From Paraphaeosphaeria minitans (Eukaryota > Ascomycota > Dothideomycetes > Pleosporales > Didymosphaeriaceae): a DNA stretch of 64,000 nucleotides. The translations under genes and the position numbers were made by a program. The notes under the pieces are model-generated. The model had not been told where the DNA came from, did not search any database, and was given only the letters and a program-made list of their open reading frames with translations. Of this stretch, positions 14,807-24,727 are shown piece by piece (the first letter of the stretch is position 1; every line of letters begins with the position of its first letter). The stretch is from contig WJXW01000001.1 in assembly GCA_015832175.1 (NCBI GenBank), positions 248,001 through 312,000 on the forward strand, written 5' to 3'.

Positions 14807-16155
14807 TCATTTTCCCCGCCCCCTTCCCCTTCCCCTACCTCTTCCACCTCTTCCTCGGCCTCCCTTTCCACCTCGAGGCGCGGTCCGCTCATACACCTTC
14901 TCCCTCCCAAAATCCACATCCGCCACGCGAATGTAACTCGGGATCCCATTGTCCACTACCGCGAGCAGCACGTTCCTGTTCCCATGCTTGAGTTTCTGCA
15001 TGATGTGCACGTTCTCCTTCGGCCCATTGTCCGGCACCGTCGCCAGCAAGTCGTTCAACTCCGCAGCAGTTGGAAACGACGTGGAGCGCGCATCGATGAC
15101 ACAGATGCGGAAGTCGGGTGGTGGACGCGCAGACTTGCGGAAGCGCTGGGAGCCGGATGTCTTCCAGACGTCAAAGTGGAGGCGGAACGGGTTGTTGGGG
15201 TCGGGCGGGAGCGTGAAGGCGGGGGGCTGTGTGCGTTCGTGCAAGGGGATGAGGGCGAGCGCGCGGTAGATGTCTGCATAGGAGCGGTAGAGCCCGGGGC
15301 GTACCAGCGGGCCGTATGCCAGACTCTCTGGGGACGCGGCATATGAAGGCTGGGATATGCGGCGCCAGACGTCGCTCCAGAAGCTGCTCCAGTATCCTGC
15401 CTTGTTTGCGTTTTGGTCGGGGGAGTTCGATGTGAGGGGCTGCACAGGCGCGCGCGCATCGTCCCAGCTGCCATGCCGGAAGACGACGTAGCCTGAACGC
15501 TTGAGCCCAGCGTACACGGTGTACATCTCCATGGTGAGTTTCCCGCCCACGCCAGCCTCGTAGCCTAGGAACGCTGCATACGCGGCTTGCAGACTCATCG
15601 GCGCACCCTCCAGCATCTTCCCGTCGTGTTTTTCGTCCTTTACGGGCCACCGACAGTCCACACTCCCTCTCTCGATCAAGAACAGCGCCTCTTCGGGCAG
15701 CAGCCACTCCTTTCCACCCTTGCTCCTCCCCATGGTCAAAAACATGCTGGACTTGGGCTTGGGAACGTAAGCCATGTTCGTGTCTGGGTCGTACATGGCG
15801 GGGATATGGCCCTTCTGCGTGTGCGTGCGCTGCCACGACAAAACATTGTGCATGGCAAGGCGCGAGGCATCGAGCTTGGAGAGCTGCAGGTTCGTCTCGT
15901 GCGATTCAAAGTCTTTTTCACCGCGCTTTGGGAGGTGGAGCGCATTGTCGCTGTTTCTGAAGGTATATCAGCACCACTGCGACAACTGCGATCCCATGCG
16001 CTTTGCGTTACAAGTAAAGTGAGAGAGAAAGATGCATACGCTAGTTTCGCAAAAGCGGCGCCATAGTCGAGCGTTTCTTCTTCTGCGTCTTCGTCTGCAG
16101 CAGGGTCCGGGTTCGGATTGCGCAGGCGCGACAGGTCTTCATCTTCGTCGGCCAT
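14807..16155 (-). CDS. SEN54: tRNA-splicing endonuclease subunit Sen54
   Basis: Predicted 421-residue protein from exons 16155-16040 and 15956-14807; the 83-nt intron begins GTATGC and ends TTCAG. Joining gives the Sen54 signature LPKRGEKDFE followed by SRLAMHNVLSW (residues about 45-80). The N-terminal Sen54 domain (GKEWLLPEEALFLIERG, about 120-140, and SLQAAYAAFLG) and the YTVYAGLKRSGYVVFRHG segment follow. Sen54 is a non-catalytic structural subunit of the heterotetramer that cuts introns from nuclear pre-tRNAs. The C-terminus is unusual: an RG-rich tail of about 22 residues (GGKGGRGRGGRGRGR...), which could bind RNA. The acidic N-terminus is normal for fungi. Confidence 0.9.
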
Positions 16156-16265
16156 GGTGGAAGGCGGGGTGCGCGCGTCTCAATGCGTCGTGGGCGACGG
16201 TTTGGCGAGAGGAATCGAGGCAAGAAGGTTTGGAGCTATGACATGACTCTTCACGCTCTCCTCGG

Positions 16266-19033
16266 CTAAACTTGCCTGGGTGGCTTCGCGTCACAAAGCG
16301 ATGCATGATGAGTATGTAGAGACAGTACAAACCACAAGACAATCAATTCGTGAGAATACCTGCCCCCTACTCTCACCCAGCGCCATGCCTCCAACCACTC
16401 TCTAGTACAAATTATTCCCACCGCCAGCACCCCACTGCCTTCCGCCACCCTCACTCTGTTGACCATGCTGACCGTGCTGACCATACACCCCTCCCCCATA
16501 CCCACCGCCCTGCTGCTGCTGCTGCTGCGCACCCTCATACCCCTGCTGATATGCCGTCGGCACGGTATAACTCGGCTCCGCGCCCTGCCCCCATGATACT
16601 GTCCCTGAGCACCCCAACCACCGACATTGCCGTTGTACTCTGGCGCGCCGTGAGCCTGGCCGCCCGCGTAGGAAGACTGGTACGGCTGGAATGAGCCCCA
16701 ATCGTGCGTGGGGCCTGGAGAGGGAGACGGCTGGTACGCCGATTGGGAATGGCCGTACGAAGACTGCGGTGCGGACCCGTCGAAATCTTCAACCTCGCGC
16801 TTCCCGCTTCCGCCGAACATGTTGAGCGCGGGGCTGAGCTTGTTGCCCAGGCCACCGGGGAGGTTGCCCACGAGGCTACCGAGGAGGCCTCCGCCGCTGC
16901 TGGAGCTCGCGTGCGACTGCTGCCCGTAGCCGCTGGAGTGTGACTGCTGCTGTGCGTGTCCGCCTCCATGACCGTGACTCATGAACGACGAGACACCCGC
17001 GGCGCCGTGGCCGGAGCCGTGGCTGTGGTCGTTGCCGCCGCTATGGTTCTTGCCTGCGCGGACGCTCTCAGAGCTGAGGATGTGGTTGAGGTCGCCGCCG
17101 CGGTAACTCTGTGTCCACTTCTCGACGACGGAGAACATGTTCCTGTGGATTTCGCTGTCGTGGTTTCGGACGGCCGGGTGGTGGAAGACTTGCATGCAAT
17201 CGTTGAGGACCTGGTCGATAGGGACATCCGGGTGGTCGAAAGCGTAGACTACGCGGGGCGCTACGAATTGCAGGATTGCGACTGCGATTTGACCGGCGGG
17301 TGCGTTGAGGACGTTAGAGAAGTGGTCCTTGGAGAGCATGCTGTGGGTGGGGTCAGAGGAATGCGGGTGTGTCCAGACTTCGAATTGGTGCTTCGCCGCC
17401 GAGTCAATGACGGTAGAGGAGCCCTGCTTGAGAGACTCGGACGCCTGCTGGATGATTGGCATGACGAATGGAGCAAGCAAGGACAGCACGAAGAGGGTCA
17501 CGCGCTCGGTGATCGTCTCAATGAGCTTCTCCAGACCAGGTATCTTCTCGATGATCGCGGAGATGCTCCTGACCACCTTATCGCGGAACTCCAGGATTGG
17601 ATAAATCTTAGGGATGATGGTCGCCGGGTCAGTATTTGTGCCTGGGATGTTAGGTCCTGGTGGCCCACCGACAGACCCAGGAGGCGCGTCAAAGGTAGGG
17701 TCCCCTTGGCCAGGACCAACAGCTCTCGAGCTGCTGTAATCGTTATAACCTCCGCTTCGGTACCCGTGTCCTGAGATGGCGGCAGCTTGCGCATCAGACT
17801 GTGCCTGAAGCTGCTGAGCTTCTTTGACCAACCCACTGGTTCCTGGAACCCTCCCCAGGACATCCGTAAGAGCCGAGCAGCTGCCTCCACTTCCTTTCGT
17901 ATTGTTCGTCAATGCATCTGACAGTGTTGTGTTCATCTCGTCAACTTCAGATTGCGTGATGTGGTCCGTCGCTTCGCCTAGCACAGAATGGAAGAAATCA
18001 ACACCTCCAAAGGTTCCGGTTACGAGAGGGTACACATGCTTGCCGTGGAGGTTGATCTGGGTCTGGGTTCCTGTATGCGCGAAAACGTTTGAGTATCCTA
18101 GTTCTCGTAACGCAAGCTCGGTATAGTTGGTGTGTGCACCGAAATCTTCCAGGCAATGGAGGCCTTGTCCGAGACACCGCAATGCTTCCGCAAGATTTGC
18201 TTCGTTTCCGCGCTCTCCATTGGGTCCGTGAGTATACATGCGGCCGTAGTGGATCGCTCGGGAGAAAGAAAACTTGACATAGCCTGCCGAAGTCGCCCAA
18301 TTGCCTCTCTCGTTGGCGATATAGTTCTTCATTCCAGTCTCCGGATCGACCGCAAGCTCGATATCTGTGACGGGTCCGCGCAGACGGGGGTCGAATTTCC
18401 TGGCATCCTGGTTGTCGGCATAGTCTTTCGGGTTGTCGATGTGCTCTTCTGGCCTGTAAACACCAAGTCGGTCGGCGGTGACCTCAAATTCGCCAGTCGC
18501 ATACCCGAATGACATAAAAGACAGGATCCACACAAGCACGCGAATGGTGTCACCCTTGGCGGCTGTTAGTTTAGATACGCGGCACACTGGCAGATTGGGG
18601 ACTCACTTGGACTTTGCTCAGAGTTGCGGTATCTACGGCCTGTAAATCATTAGTATGGTCCACGATTGAGCAGAAGGTATCGTCGTCCCTGGGAGTAGTC
18701 TCGGAGCCAGTTGCCAAAGTACACGCGCTGCCATAGATTAGTCCGTACGCTTTGCTATGCGCATCATGTAGAGCACACCTTGATCATCATAGACTTCCAC
18801 TTGTGACCTTTCAAGCACGCGACCGTAGCGAGCATGTCCTCGATGTCTCCATGGCGCCAGTTCTTTCCTTCGATAGCAGATATCGATCTACGCCATTCAT
18901 CAGCACGTGTATCTGCCTTTGTTTTAGTGATAGCTCACGCAATGTTGCCCGCACCAAAAGCGTGCGCCTTCGCTGGTAGCAGCACCAGCACCGCGAGCAC
19001 GATCAGCAGCACGTATTTCGCTTGAATTCCCAT
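16266..19033 (-). CDS. het-c: HET-C heterokaryon incompatibility protein, with two apparent lesions
   Basis: Exons on minus: 19033-18939, 18887-18779, 18727-18689, 18639-18607, 18554 onward. The start encodes a signal peptide (MGIQAKYVLLIVLAVLVLL...). The spliced product matches the Het-C family: NWRHGDIEDML, VYFGNWLRDYSQ, TIRVLVWILSFM, HCLEDFGAHTNY, VYPLVTGTFGG, then a Gly/Ser/His-rich C-terminal region. The family affects heterokaryon compatibility; a glycolipid-transfer-like role is suggested for some members. Two oddities. The intron after DYSQ (18688-18640, 49 nt, good branch site TACTAAT and TTTACAG) begins GG instead of GT; retention would give an early stop. At a run of five G near 16596-16600 the Gly/Gln-rich tail shifts frame: the literal frame ends at 16266 with an atypical Arg/Val-rich tail, while the glycine-rich tail continues in another frame to 16402. 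Either a decayed allele or sequence errors. Confidence 0.85.
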
Positions 19034-20927
19034 AGCGAGCGAGTAGTGAGAGAGGGAGAGAGAGAGAGTGTGTGTGTGTGGAGGAGAAGCAAGACGGAGC
19101 TCTTACTAATAAAGCTATAGGTAGGTAAGTCATTTGCGCCTGCCGTCAGTGCAGCGGTAGGTAGGTACGAGAAGGGTTAGGCTCATAGGACTATGACGCC
19201 ACAGGGCTTCCACGCTGCATGCATCCTTTGCCAGTCAAATGATTCTCCCTTACATTGACTGCAAGCTACAATGCCACCAGGCTATCCTCTCTCTGACACA
19301 CGACTGCTCAACGATTTAATTTTGCCAGGCTGTGTGATCGGAGGTTTGTCTGCGCCACGCTTTGCCCCACCTAGCGGGGGCCATCGCAGCTGAGAATCCC
19401 CGTCATGTTGGAGCAGAGCCCAAGGCGGGGCAGTGCTAGAACGGTGATACTTCGTACACTATGTTACGGACAGGCACGTTATCTCGAGAGGGACGTATGC
19501 GACTGCTCGTTGCATGACTGCCTGACTGCCTGACTGCATGACCGGAAGGGCCGTTTGCGTTTGGAGATGCGAGGGCAAGACAGTGTTCGACGAGATCAAC
19601 GTGTTCCAACAGAAGGCTAAAAGAGCCAACTGACAAGTTGAGTTCGCACCAGAAGAAGACGTTATACCTAATGGCAGGGAGGCAGTAGTCATTCACAGGG
19701 CCATGGATGCCCCACCCATTGTCGAACAACATATCCATATCTCCGTACGGCGGGTTCAGTGGGTATTTCCATTGTGCGATGAAACTCTGAAATTCCGAAA
19801 AAAGCCTTGTTCTCGTGCCTACCCGAGCCTACCCGAGCCTCGCTCAGTAGGTTGCTGCCTCTTCCATTGACGCCGTGGATGCAGACATGACACTATGCGG
19901 ACGCACAGCGGCAAGGATGCGGTAGAGTTTTCGGCAGTATACTTGGTCTGGTCTACTCACGAAGGTTATTTCTATCGATGGACATACGATGTGAAGAGGA
20001 AAAAGGGGGGTTTGCTTCATGAAGCGGAGTCGGCAGTTGCACGGGGGCGACACGAACAGAGGAATCATAACTTTTTGTAAACACGGACTAGAAAAACAGA
20101 AAATATTCAGCTAGGTATCCCAGCCGAGATTGACTACTCACTGGAGATAGCATGCGTCCATTTTCTGGTTCATTTGCTTGTCGCAGGGTTCTCAGGAGCT
20201 ACCTAGGAGCGACGGACGACATATGAGGGGTGAGGGGCCACAAATTGGGAAATAGGCTGCCCAGTGCAACGGACACGGGATCTACTAGGTATGTGGGGCT
20301 GCCTACAAACCGGCCCTCTCCAGCGATTTTGCCCTAATCCACAACTGGAATCAGTGCGTGTCTACTCGAACGTCGAGATCGCCATGGCTCACTTCCCCCC
20401 AGCCGCCTCACGAACGGCGTCTACACCCCGTGTGAAACAGTTACCACTGAGCATGTACGGAAACTCGACGGAGAATTTCGCTTTCTCAGCGGAGGTGCCA
20501 AGTGCCATATTTTACTACAATAGCCTACTGGATCCAGACGGAGCCCAACAGGTCGAGAACTGTCTTACAGTCTAGGGATTCACCGCCAGCGAAAGAGATA
20601 TCGAGGACCATGTAGGAGGCTTCGGTGGTAGCGGACACTTTGAAGTTACCCATAGGGCCATATAGGTAATCTGTTAGCTTTGGTTACATTTGATTTATTA
20701 GGGTTACACTCAATAACCTTTGCATACAGGATGGAGGCTTGGATTACCGTAGTATATAGAATGGTTGGTGCACTATTCCGTCACGTGTTAGCTCGGCCAT
20801 TCACAGATTAATTGGTGACTCAATTAGATATCTGAGTGGCTTCTCATCGTCACCCTTGGGTACAATAACCTGATGGCCGAAAGTCAACATCTTACTTCGA
20901 TCCTAAAACGTTTGATTTGCCCACTTT
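19034..20927. other. intergenic, possible degraded coding remnant
   Basis: About 1.9 kb between het-C and the UstYa-family gene. A CT/GT-rich tract lies at 19047-19080, just upstream of the het-C start. A tandem cctacccgag pair is at 19821-19840. On minus, 19833-19665 reads as an unusually protein-like stretch (SEFQSFIAQWKYPLNPPYG, then GWGIHGPVNDYCLPAI) that I cannot assign. A plus frame at 20264-20575 has no motif. No confident gene. Confidence 0.35.
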
Positions 20928-22034
20928 CTACAAGTTCGAGTCTTGCTCCAACGGCAGCCCCAGGCCGCCCTCCGAAACCGGCTTGTGATTCGGATTGTCG
21001 TAGCCCCAGTACTCATAATACTTGTCCGCAGCCGGTAGCTGCTTAATGCCCGGCTTGTCGCCCTCTGGCTGCTTCATCACTTCGACGTACTTGTCCATAT
21101 CGATGCTGTTTTCCCTGCGCCAGTCGGTGAACTTGTCAAAGTTGTGGCACTTCTTGTTGATAGACCTAATCCACGGTGTCAGCGACAAACGATACAATCC
21201 GTGGGAGGGGACCTGCGACGTACATGTCTGCGAAGGGATACGCTTGTGTGTACATCCAAACGAGCGGGATCATGTCCAAGTTGCCGGAGCACTGGATCGA
21301 TTGGAGCAGGATATCGAAGCAGTGGTTCATGTGCAACTCCCGCTGCATAACCTTGTCCGCGCGAGCCTGGCTCATGTTGTCTGTCGGGGCACGTTAGTCA
21401 AGAGTCGCCCTCAAAGCTGGCAAGCCAACGCGGCCAACTCACAATAACCCCCATACACGACCTTGCGCAACGAGTTCAGGCAGTGCAGCTGATGGTAAAC
21501 ATCAAAGATGGCAGCGTACGCGTTGTCGCCCAAGCCCCAGTCTTTGTCCTCCAGCTTGGCTACAGTTGTGTAGTCCTTGCCCATCTTGGTGAGCTCTTCG
21601 CGCGTGACGGGATACACGCGTGTCAACTCCCACTCCTCCCAGATTTTGTCGTCAGCAGGGTTGGGCTGGTGCCGCATGATACTGCCGCCTTCCTTGGGCG
21701 GGAAGAACGTTCCGTTGATGGTCGTATCCTCGAAATCAACAGCATATTTGTCGTATATGGGACTGTACCCGGATACTCTTCGAAGAGCTGCGTTACGCAC
21801 GAGATAGTGGCTGTAGAACCAGGTTCCGAAAAAGCTGATGGAAATGAGGAGGGCAGAGAGGTTGATGATAGAAACAAGTATGAGTGCTCGACGGCTTATA
21901 AGGAATTGCCGCTGGTCTTTTGTGTGCACACCGCTGATGAAGCCTTTTGTCTCATATTCGTCTGATTCTGAAGTTGAGTCTCGGCTACTGCCTGAGGCAA
22001 CCGGTTTGTATTCAAGCTTCTCTAACCACTTCAT
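20928..22034 (-). CDS. UstYa-family (DUF3328) oxidase-like membrane protein
   Basis: Predicted 328-residue protein from exons 22034-21443, 21380-21224 and 21165-20928. Introns have GTGAGT and GTACGT donors and ACAG and TTAG acceptors, and all phases fit. A cytosolic Ser-rich N-terminus is followed by one membrane segment (residues about 50-75). The lumenal domain carries both hallmark HxxHC motifs, YHQLHCLNSLR (His181 to Cys185) and HMNHCFDILLQ (His214 to Cys218). In ustiloxin, asperipin, phomopsin and epichloecyclin pathways, such proteins are needed for oxidative cyclisation of Kex2-released peptides. An upstream in-frame Met at 22097 would add 21 residues; I prefer 22034 because MKWLEKLEY fits family N-termini. 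It is divergent from the precursor gene at 23239, with about 1.2 kb between start codons, suggesting co-regulation. It contributes to the putative RiPP pathway. Confidence 0.92.
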
Positions 22035-23238
22035 GACGGCGATGAAGAGCGTAATGAAGAGAGGGTGTAAGCTTGCACATGTGCAGTCGAAAAGCAAGCT
22101 TACATGCGGAGCTGATTGATGCGTCAGTCAGGACGGTTTGGGGCTCACCAAGCTTAGTATCGCCTCATCTATCACCACACATCGCTGCTTCTCCGCGATC
22201 ACGACGTAGATAAGACTAGTGCTGTCGAGCTGCATCAAGGTGATTCCTCCGGATCCTAAAATGATGCTCGTCTTCTGATTGGTCAGCTCGGATCCTGCGT
22301 ACGTCTTGCTACATTCTCGCTAACATGATGCTACATGTTCACCGAGATCTTGCCAAGTCAAACGTTGTCACACCTTCCTAGCCAGGTAAAAGCGGTTGAG
22401 CTAGCTCTGACGAGTGCGGTGTAAGCGCACAAACCACCTGCCTCGTTCGGTCAGGTTGCAGCATATCAGAGTGTAGGATTCTACATACATCATATACTGT
22501 AGCTGCTGGAATGTTAGGCCCAATTTCGATCGGAACTAATAAAAGTCGGTTGATCAATCTATGGATGCTCTAAGTGGTGCGGTCCGTAACGGGAAGATCA
22601 ACTTCAGCAGCGTCCCTTAACCTTCAAGATCCAACTCGTCTGGAGAGCAGGCTGAGCTGCATGCCAGTGTATGATCCCTCAAGCGGATCTCGAGACCACC
22701 GAGCGATGAGTGAATGTGTGAGAGATATTACTGTGCAGGCATTCTTCATAGGGTGACAGGCATCCACTCCTTTGAAAGATCCGATTGAAACGCACTCACA
22801 GGTTCTAGCCCTCGCAGTCACCAATGCTGCTGATCACCGGACGTGTTATGACTATGGTGGCGACCGCGTGCCTCTCGGTGCCCGGGGGCAGTATTCCCTC
22901 GCATACTGCATACTTGCGATTATTTGGGGGTCTGTAGACACCGATTGGCACAGCTCGTTCAGCTGATATTAAGGCAATGCTGCGTCTCCGTCCGTAAGTG
23001 GTAGATGCTGCGAGCCGTCCCCACAATGGCAACATAATCCTTCGATGTAAGAGGAAAGGCTGTCATGTGGACGATCATTCTGCGGGAAGATAACGAACTC
23101 GAGTGAATACCGCCGAATGTACCTGATTTGTACGCTCTACTATGTATATAATTGAATTGGCACCCTCTGACCACACGTTAGACACCAGGTCCCGTCACAT
23201 TACGTTTATTGAGCATTTACCCTATTTTCTCTTCCAAA
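22035..23238. promoter_or_regulatory. bidirectional promoter region of the putative RiPP pair
   Basis: This 1.2-kb region separates two divergently transcribed genes, the UstYa-family gene (minus) and the KR-repeat precursor (plus). The layout would allow common control. I see no convincing gene inside it; short frames have no motif. A TATA-like element near the precursor is listed separately. No cluster-specific binding site is identified. Confidence 0.5.
23145..23150 (+). promoter_or_regulatory. TATA-like element upstream of peptide precursor
   Basis: The sequence tatata, within ctatgtatataattg, lies 89 bases before the precursor start codon. This fits a TATA box with a 5'UTR of roughly 60 bases. 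It is assigned on position and sequence only. Confidence 0.4.
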
Positions 23239-23683
23239 ATGCGTCTCATCGAAGCTCTCAGCGCTGCGGCGCTCTTCTCCACGCTTGGAGCTGCTGCTCC
23301 TGTTGCGAAGAGCGAGAAGAGGACCGAGTTCGCCCCTTGGTACCGTGCGACAAACATCTTGCCCGTCAGCGATGACAAGCGCTCCGTCGACAAGGTAAGT
23401 CAGCTCAAAAATTCCAACCGATATGCTGTATGCTGAAGCCGAGAAGCGCACTGAGTTCTCTCCTTGGTACCGCGCGACCAACATCCTTCCGGCCAGCGAT
23501 GACAAGCGTGACATTCAAGCACCTGAGGAGAAGCGCACCGAGTTCGCACCCTGGTACCGTGCGACCAACATCCTTCCGGCCAGCGATGACAAGCGTGACA
23601 TTCAAGCACCTGAGGAGAAGCGCACCGAGTTCGCGCCCTGGTATCGCGCGACCAACATTCTCCCCGCCAGCGACGACAAGTGA
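23239..23683 (+). CDS. secreted Kex2-processed repeat peptide precursor (putative RiPP precursor)
   Basis: Predicted 131-residue protein from exons 23239-23394 and 23444-23683. The 49-nt intron has a perfect GTAAGT donor. Read without splicing, the frame stops inside the intron, so splicing is needed. Residues 1-20 form a signal peptide (MRLIEALSAAALFSTLGAAA). Four copies of an 18-residue peptide, TEF[A/S]PWYRATNILP[A/V]SDD, occupy residues 29-46, 55-72, 84-101 and 113-130. Each is preceded by Lys-Arg and followed by Lys-Arg, or by a final Lys and stop. Repeats 2/3 and 3/4 are separated by DIQAPEE. This is the architecture of fungal Kex2-processed repeat precursors such as UstA, PhomA and GigA. 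Trp and Tyr in the core are the type of aromatic residues that UstYa-family enzymes cross-link. The neighbouring divergent DUF3328 gene supports this role. An alpha-type mating pheromone is the alternative, but the core lacks the usual features. The product itself is unknown. Confidence 0.88.
23323..23677 (+). repeat. four 54-bp core-peptide repeats
   Basis: Core coding units lie at 23323-23376, 23450-23503, 23537-23590 and 23624-23677. Units 2 to 4 recur at an exact 87-bp spacing. Linker DNA between 2/3 and 3/4 is identical over its length, indicating recent tandem duplication. Unit 1 sits in the first exon and differs at one residue (Val for Ala); unit 2 has Ser for Ala at position 4. The first unit is separated from the rest by the intron. 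Confidence 0.9.
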
Positions 23684-24727
23684 ACCCGGGAAAACTCCCG
23701 TCCTAGCCTGGATTCTCGCACGACTGGATTGCTGATCATCAAGCGACCTATTGAGTTTGCGGTGGCCAAGGAGATTATGCAGCCTTCAACTTTCGTGAAG
23801 AGACTGTCAGCAGAGATATATCGGTCTTGTGTGTGTGTAGGCTGTCGCAAATGTGAGCGTTCTCTGTCCAGGATCAACCCGAGCTTGCTCCTCACATCTC
23901 TTTCTGCAAATTTCAAAGCCACTCGTTTTGCACCTGCTGCTTTGCACACTGTTGGTAAGAATCGGGGGATGGGCTGAGGCTGACGAGGGATGGAATGTTC
24001 CACACCGCGTTGGTATGGCAATGATACATCAGCTTAGCTTAATCGAACCGATTCCCAAGTAGAGTGCAAGAATTCACGACGCAAATTCAAGCGTCAAGCG
24101 TGACTCGGCATCGTCAAGCCCCAGTGCCCCACTATGCCCTATGGAGGGTGTGCGCAAAGGATTCGCTTCCGGGGCTTGCTACGGCCTCGGCAGGTTGCGA
24201 GAAGGCTTGTGTACCCATGTGTAGCGCGAGTCTAACGTGAACGTGAACACCGGCGATACAGTAGGTATCGGATCCAAGGTTTAGACACTTAAAGTAACTC
24301 AAGTCACCTCAAGCTTAGCTATTAGCATCCGTCTAGGCCTCACCTTCAAATGGTGTTTTTACTCCACGGGAGGGCGGCTAAAGGCCGTGTTCGTTGCAGG
24401 TTTTCAGCCCCCAAATGTCAGAAGTTGGTGTCCTAGTGCCGGACTGGTGGTTGGTGTGTCCGCTGGAAGAACCATTGGTGCCAACGCCGAAGCTGCCACG
24501 GTACACCTCGAATGTAGCATCAGATAAGAGGGCCGAGATCACTGACGCACGTCCGGGAGACTGAAGAGTTGTCGTACACGAGAAAGATGGAGACCGAGGA
24601 AGTCTCGGGAGAGATGTGGTGACGTCGGGTCTTTGAGGTCCGTGCTGACCTCGGCAGGGAAATCGCATGACAGTGCGCACGAGATATTGACCTCAAACTT
24701 CCTCATTATACATCTTCATCTTCATTC
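23684..24727. other. intergenic; in-frame KR-containing tail after the precursor stop
   Basis: About 1 kb between the precursor stop and the SLC25 carrier. Directly after the stop the same frame stays open for about 98 codons to 23977 and includes IKRPIEFAVAKE and FVKR, which faintly recall the KR-TEFAP repeat boundary. This may be a decayed fifth unit or chance. The rest shows no gene. It also holds the carrier promoter. Confidence 0.35.

Noticed and set aside
14429..15346. 305-codon plus-strand frame
   Set aside because: It is antisense to Sen54, whose protein motifs are clear on minus; the plus frame has no motif.
23239..23683. Precursor as an alpha-type mating pheromone
   Set aside because: Kex2 sites and repeats fit, but the core has no Cys pair or WC-type pheromone motif, and a DUF3328 gene is the direct neighbour. 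Not fully excluded.
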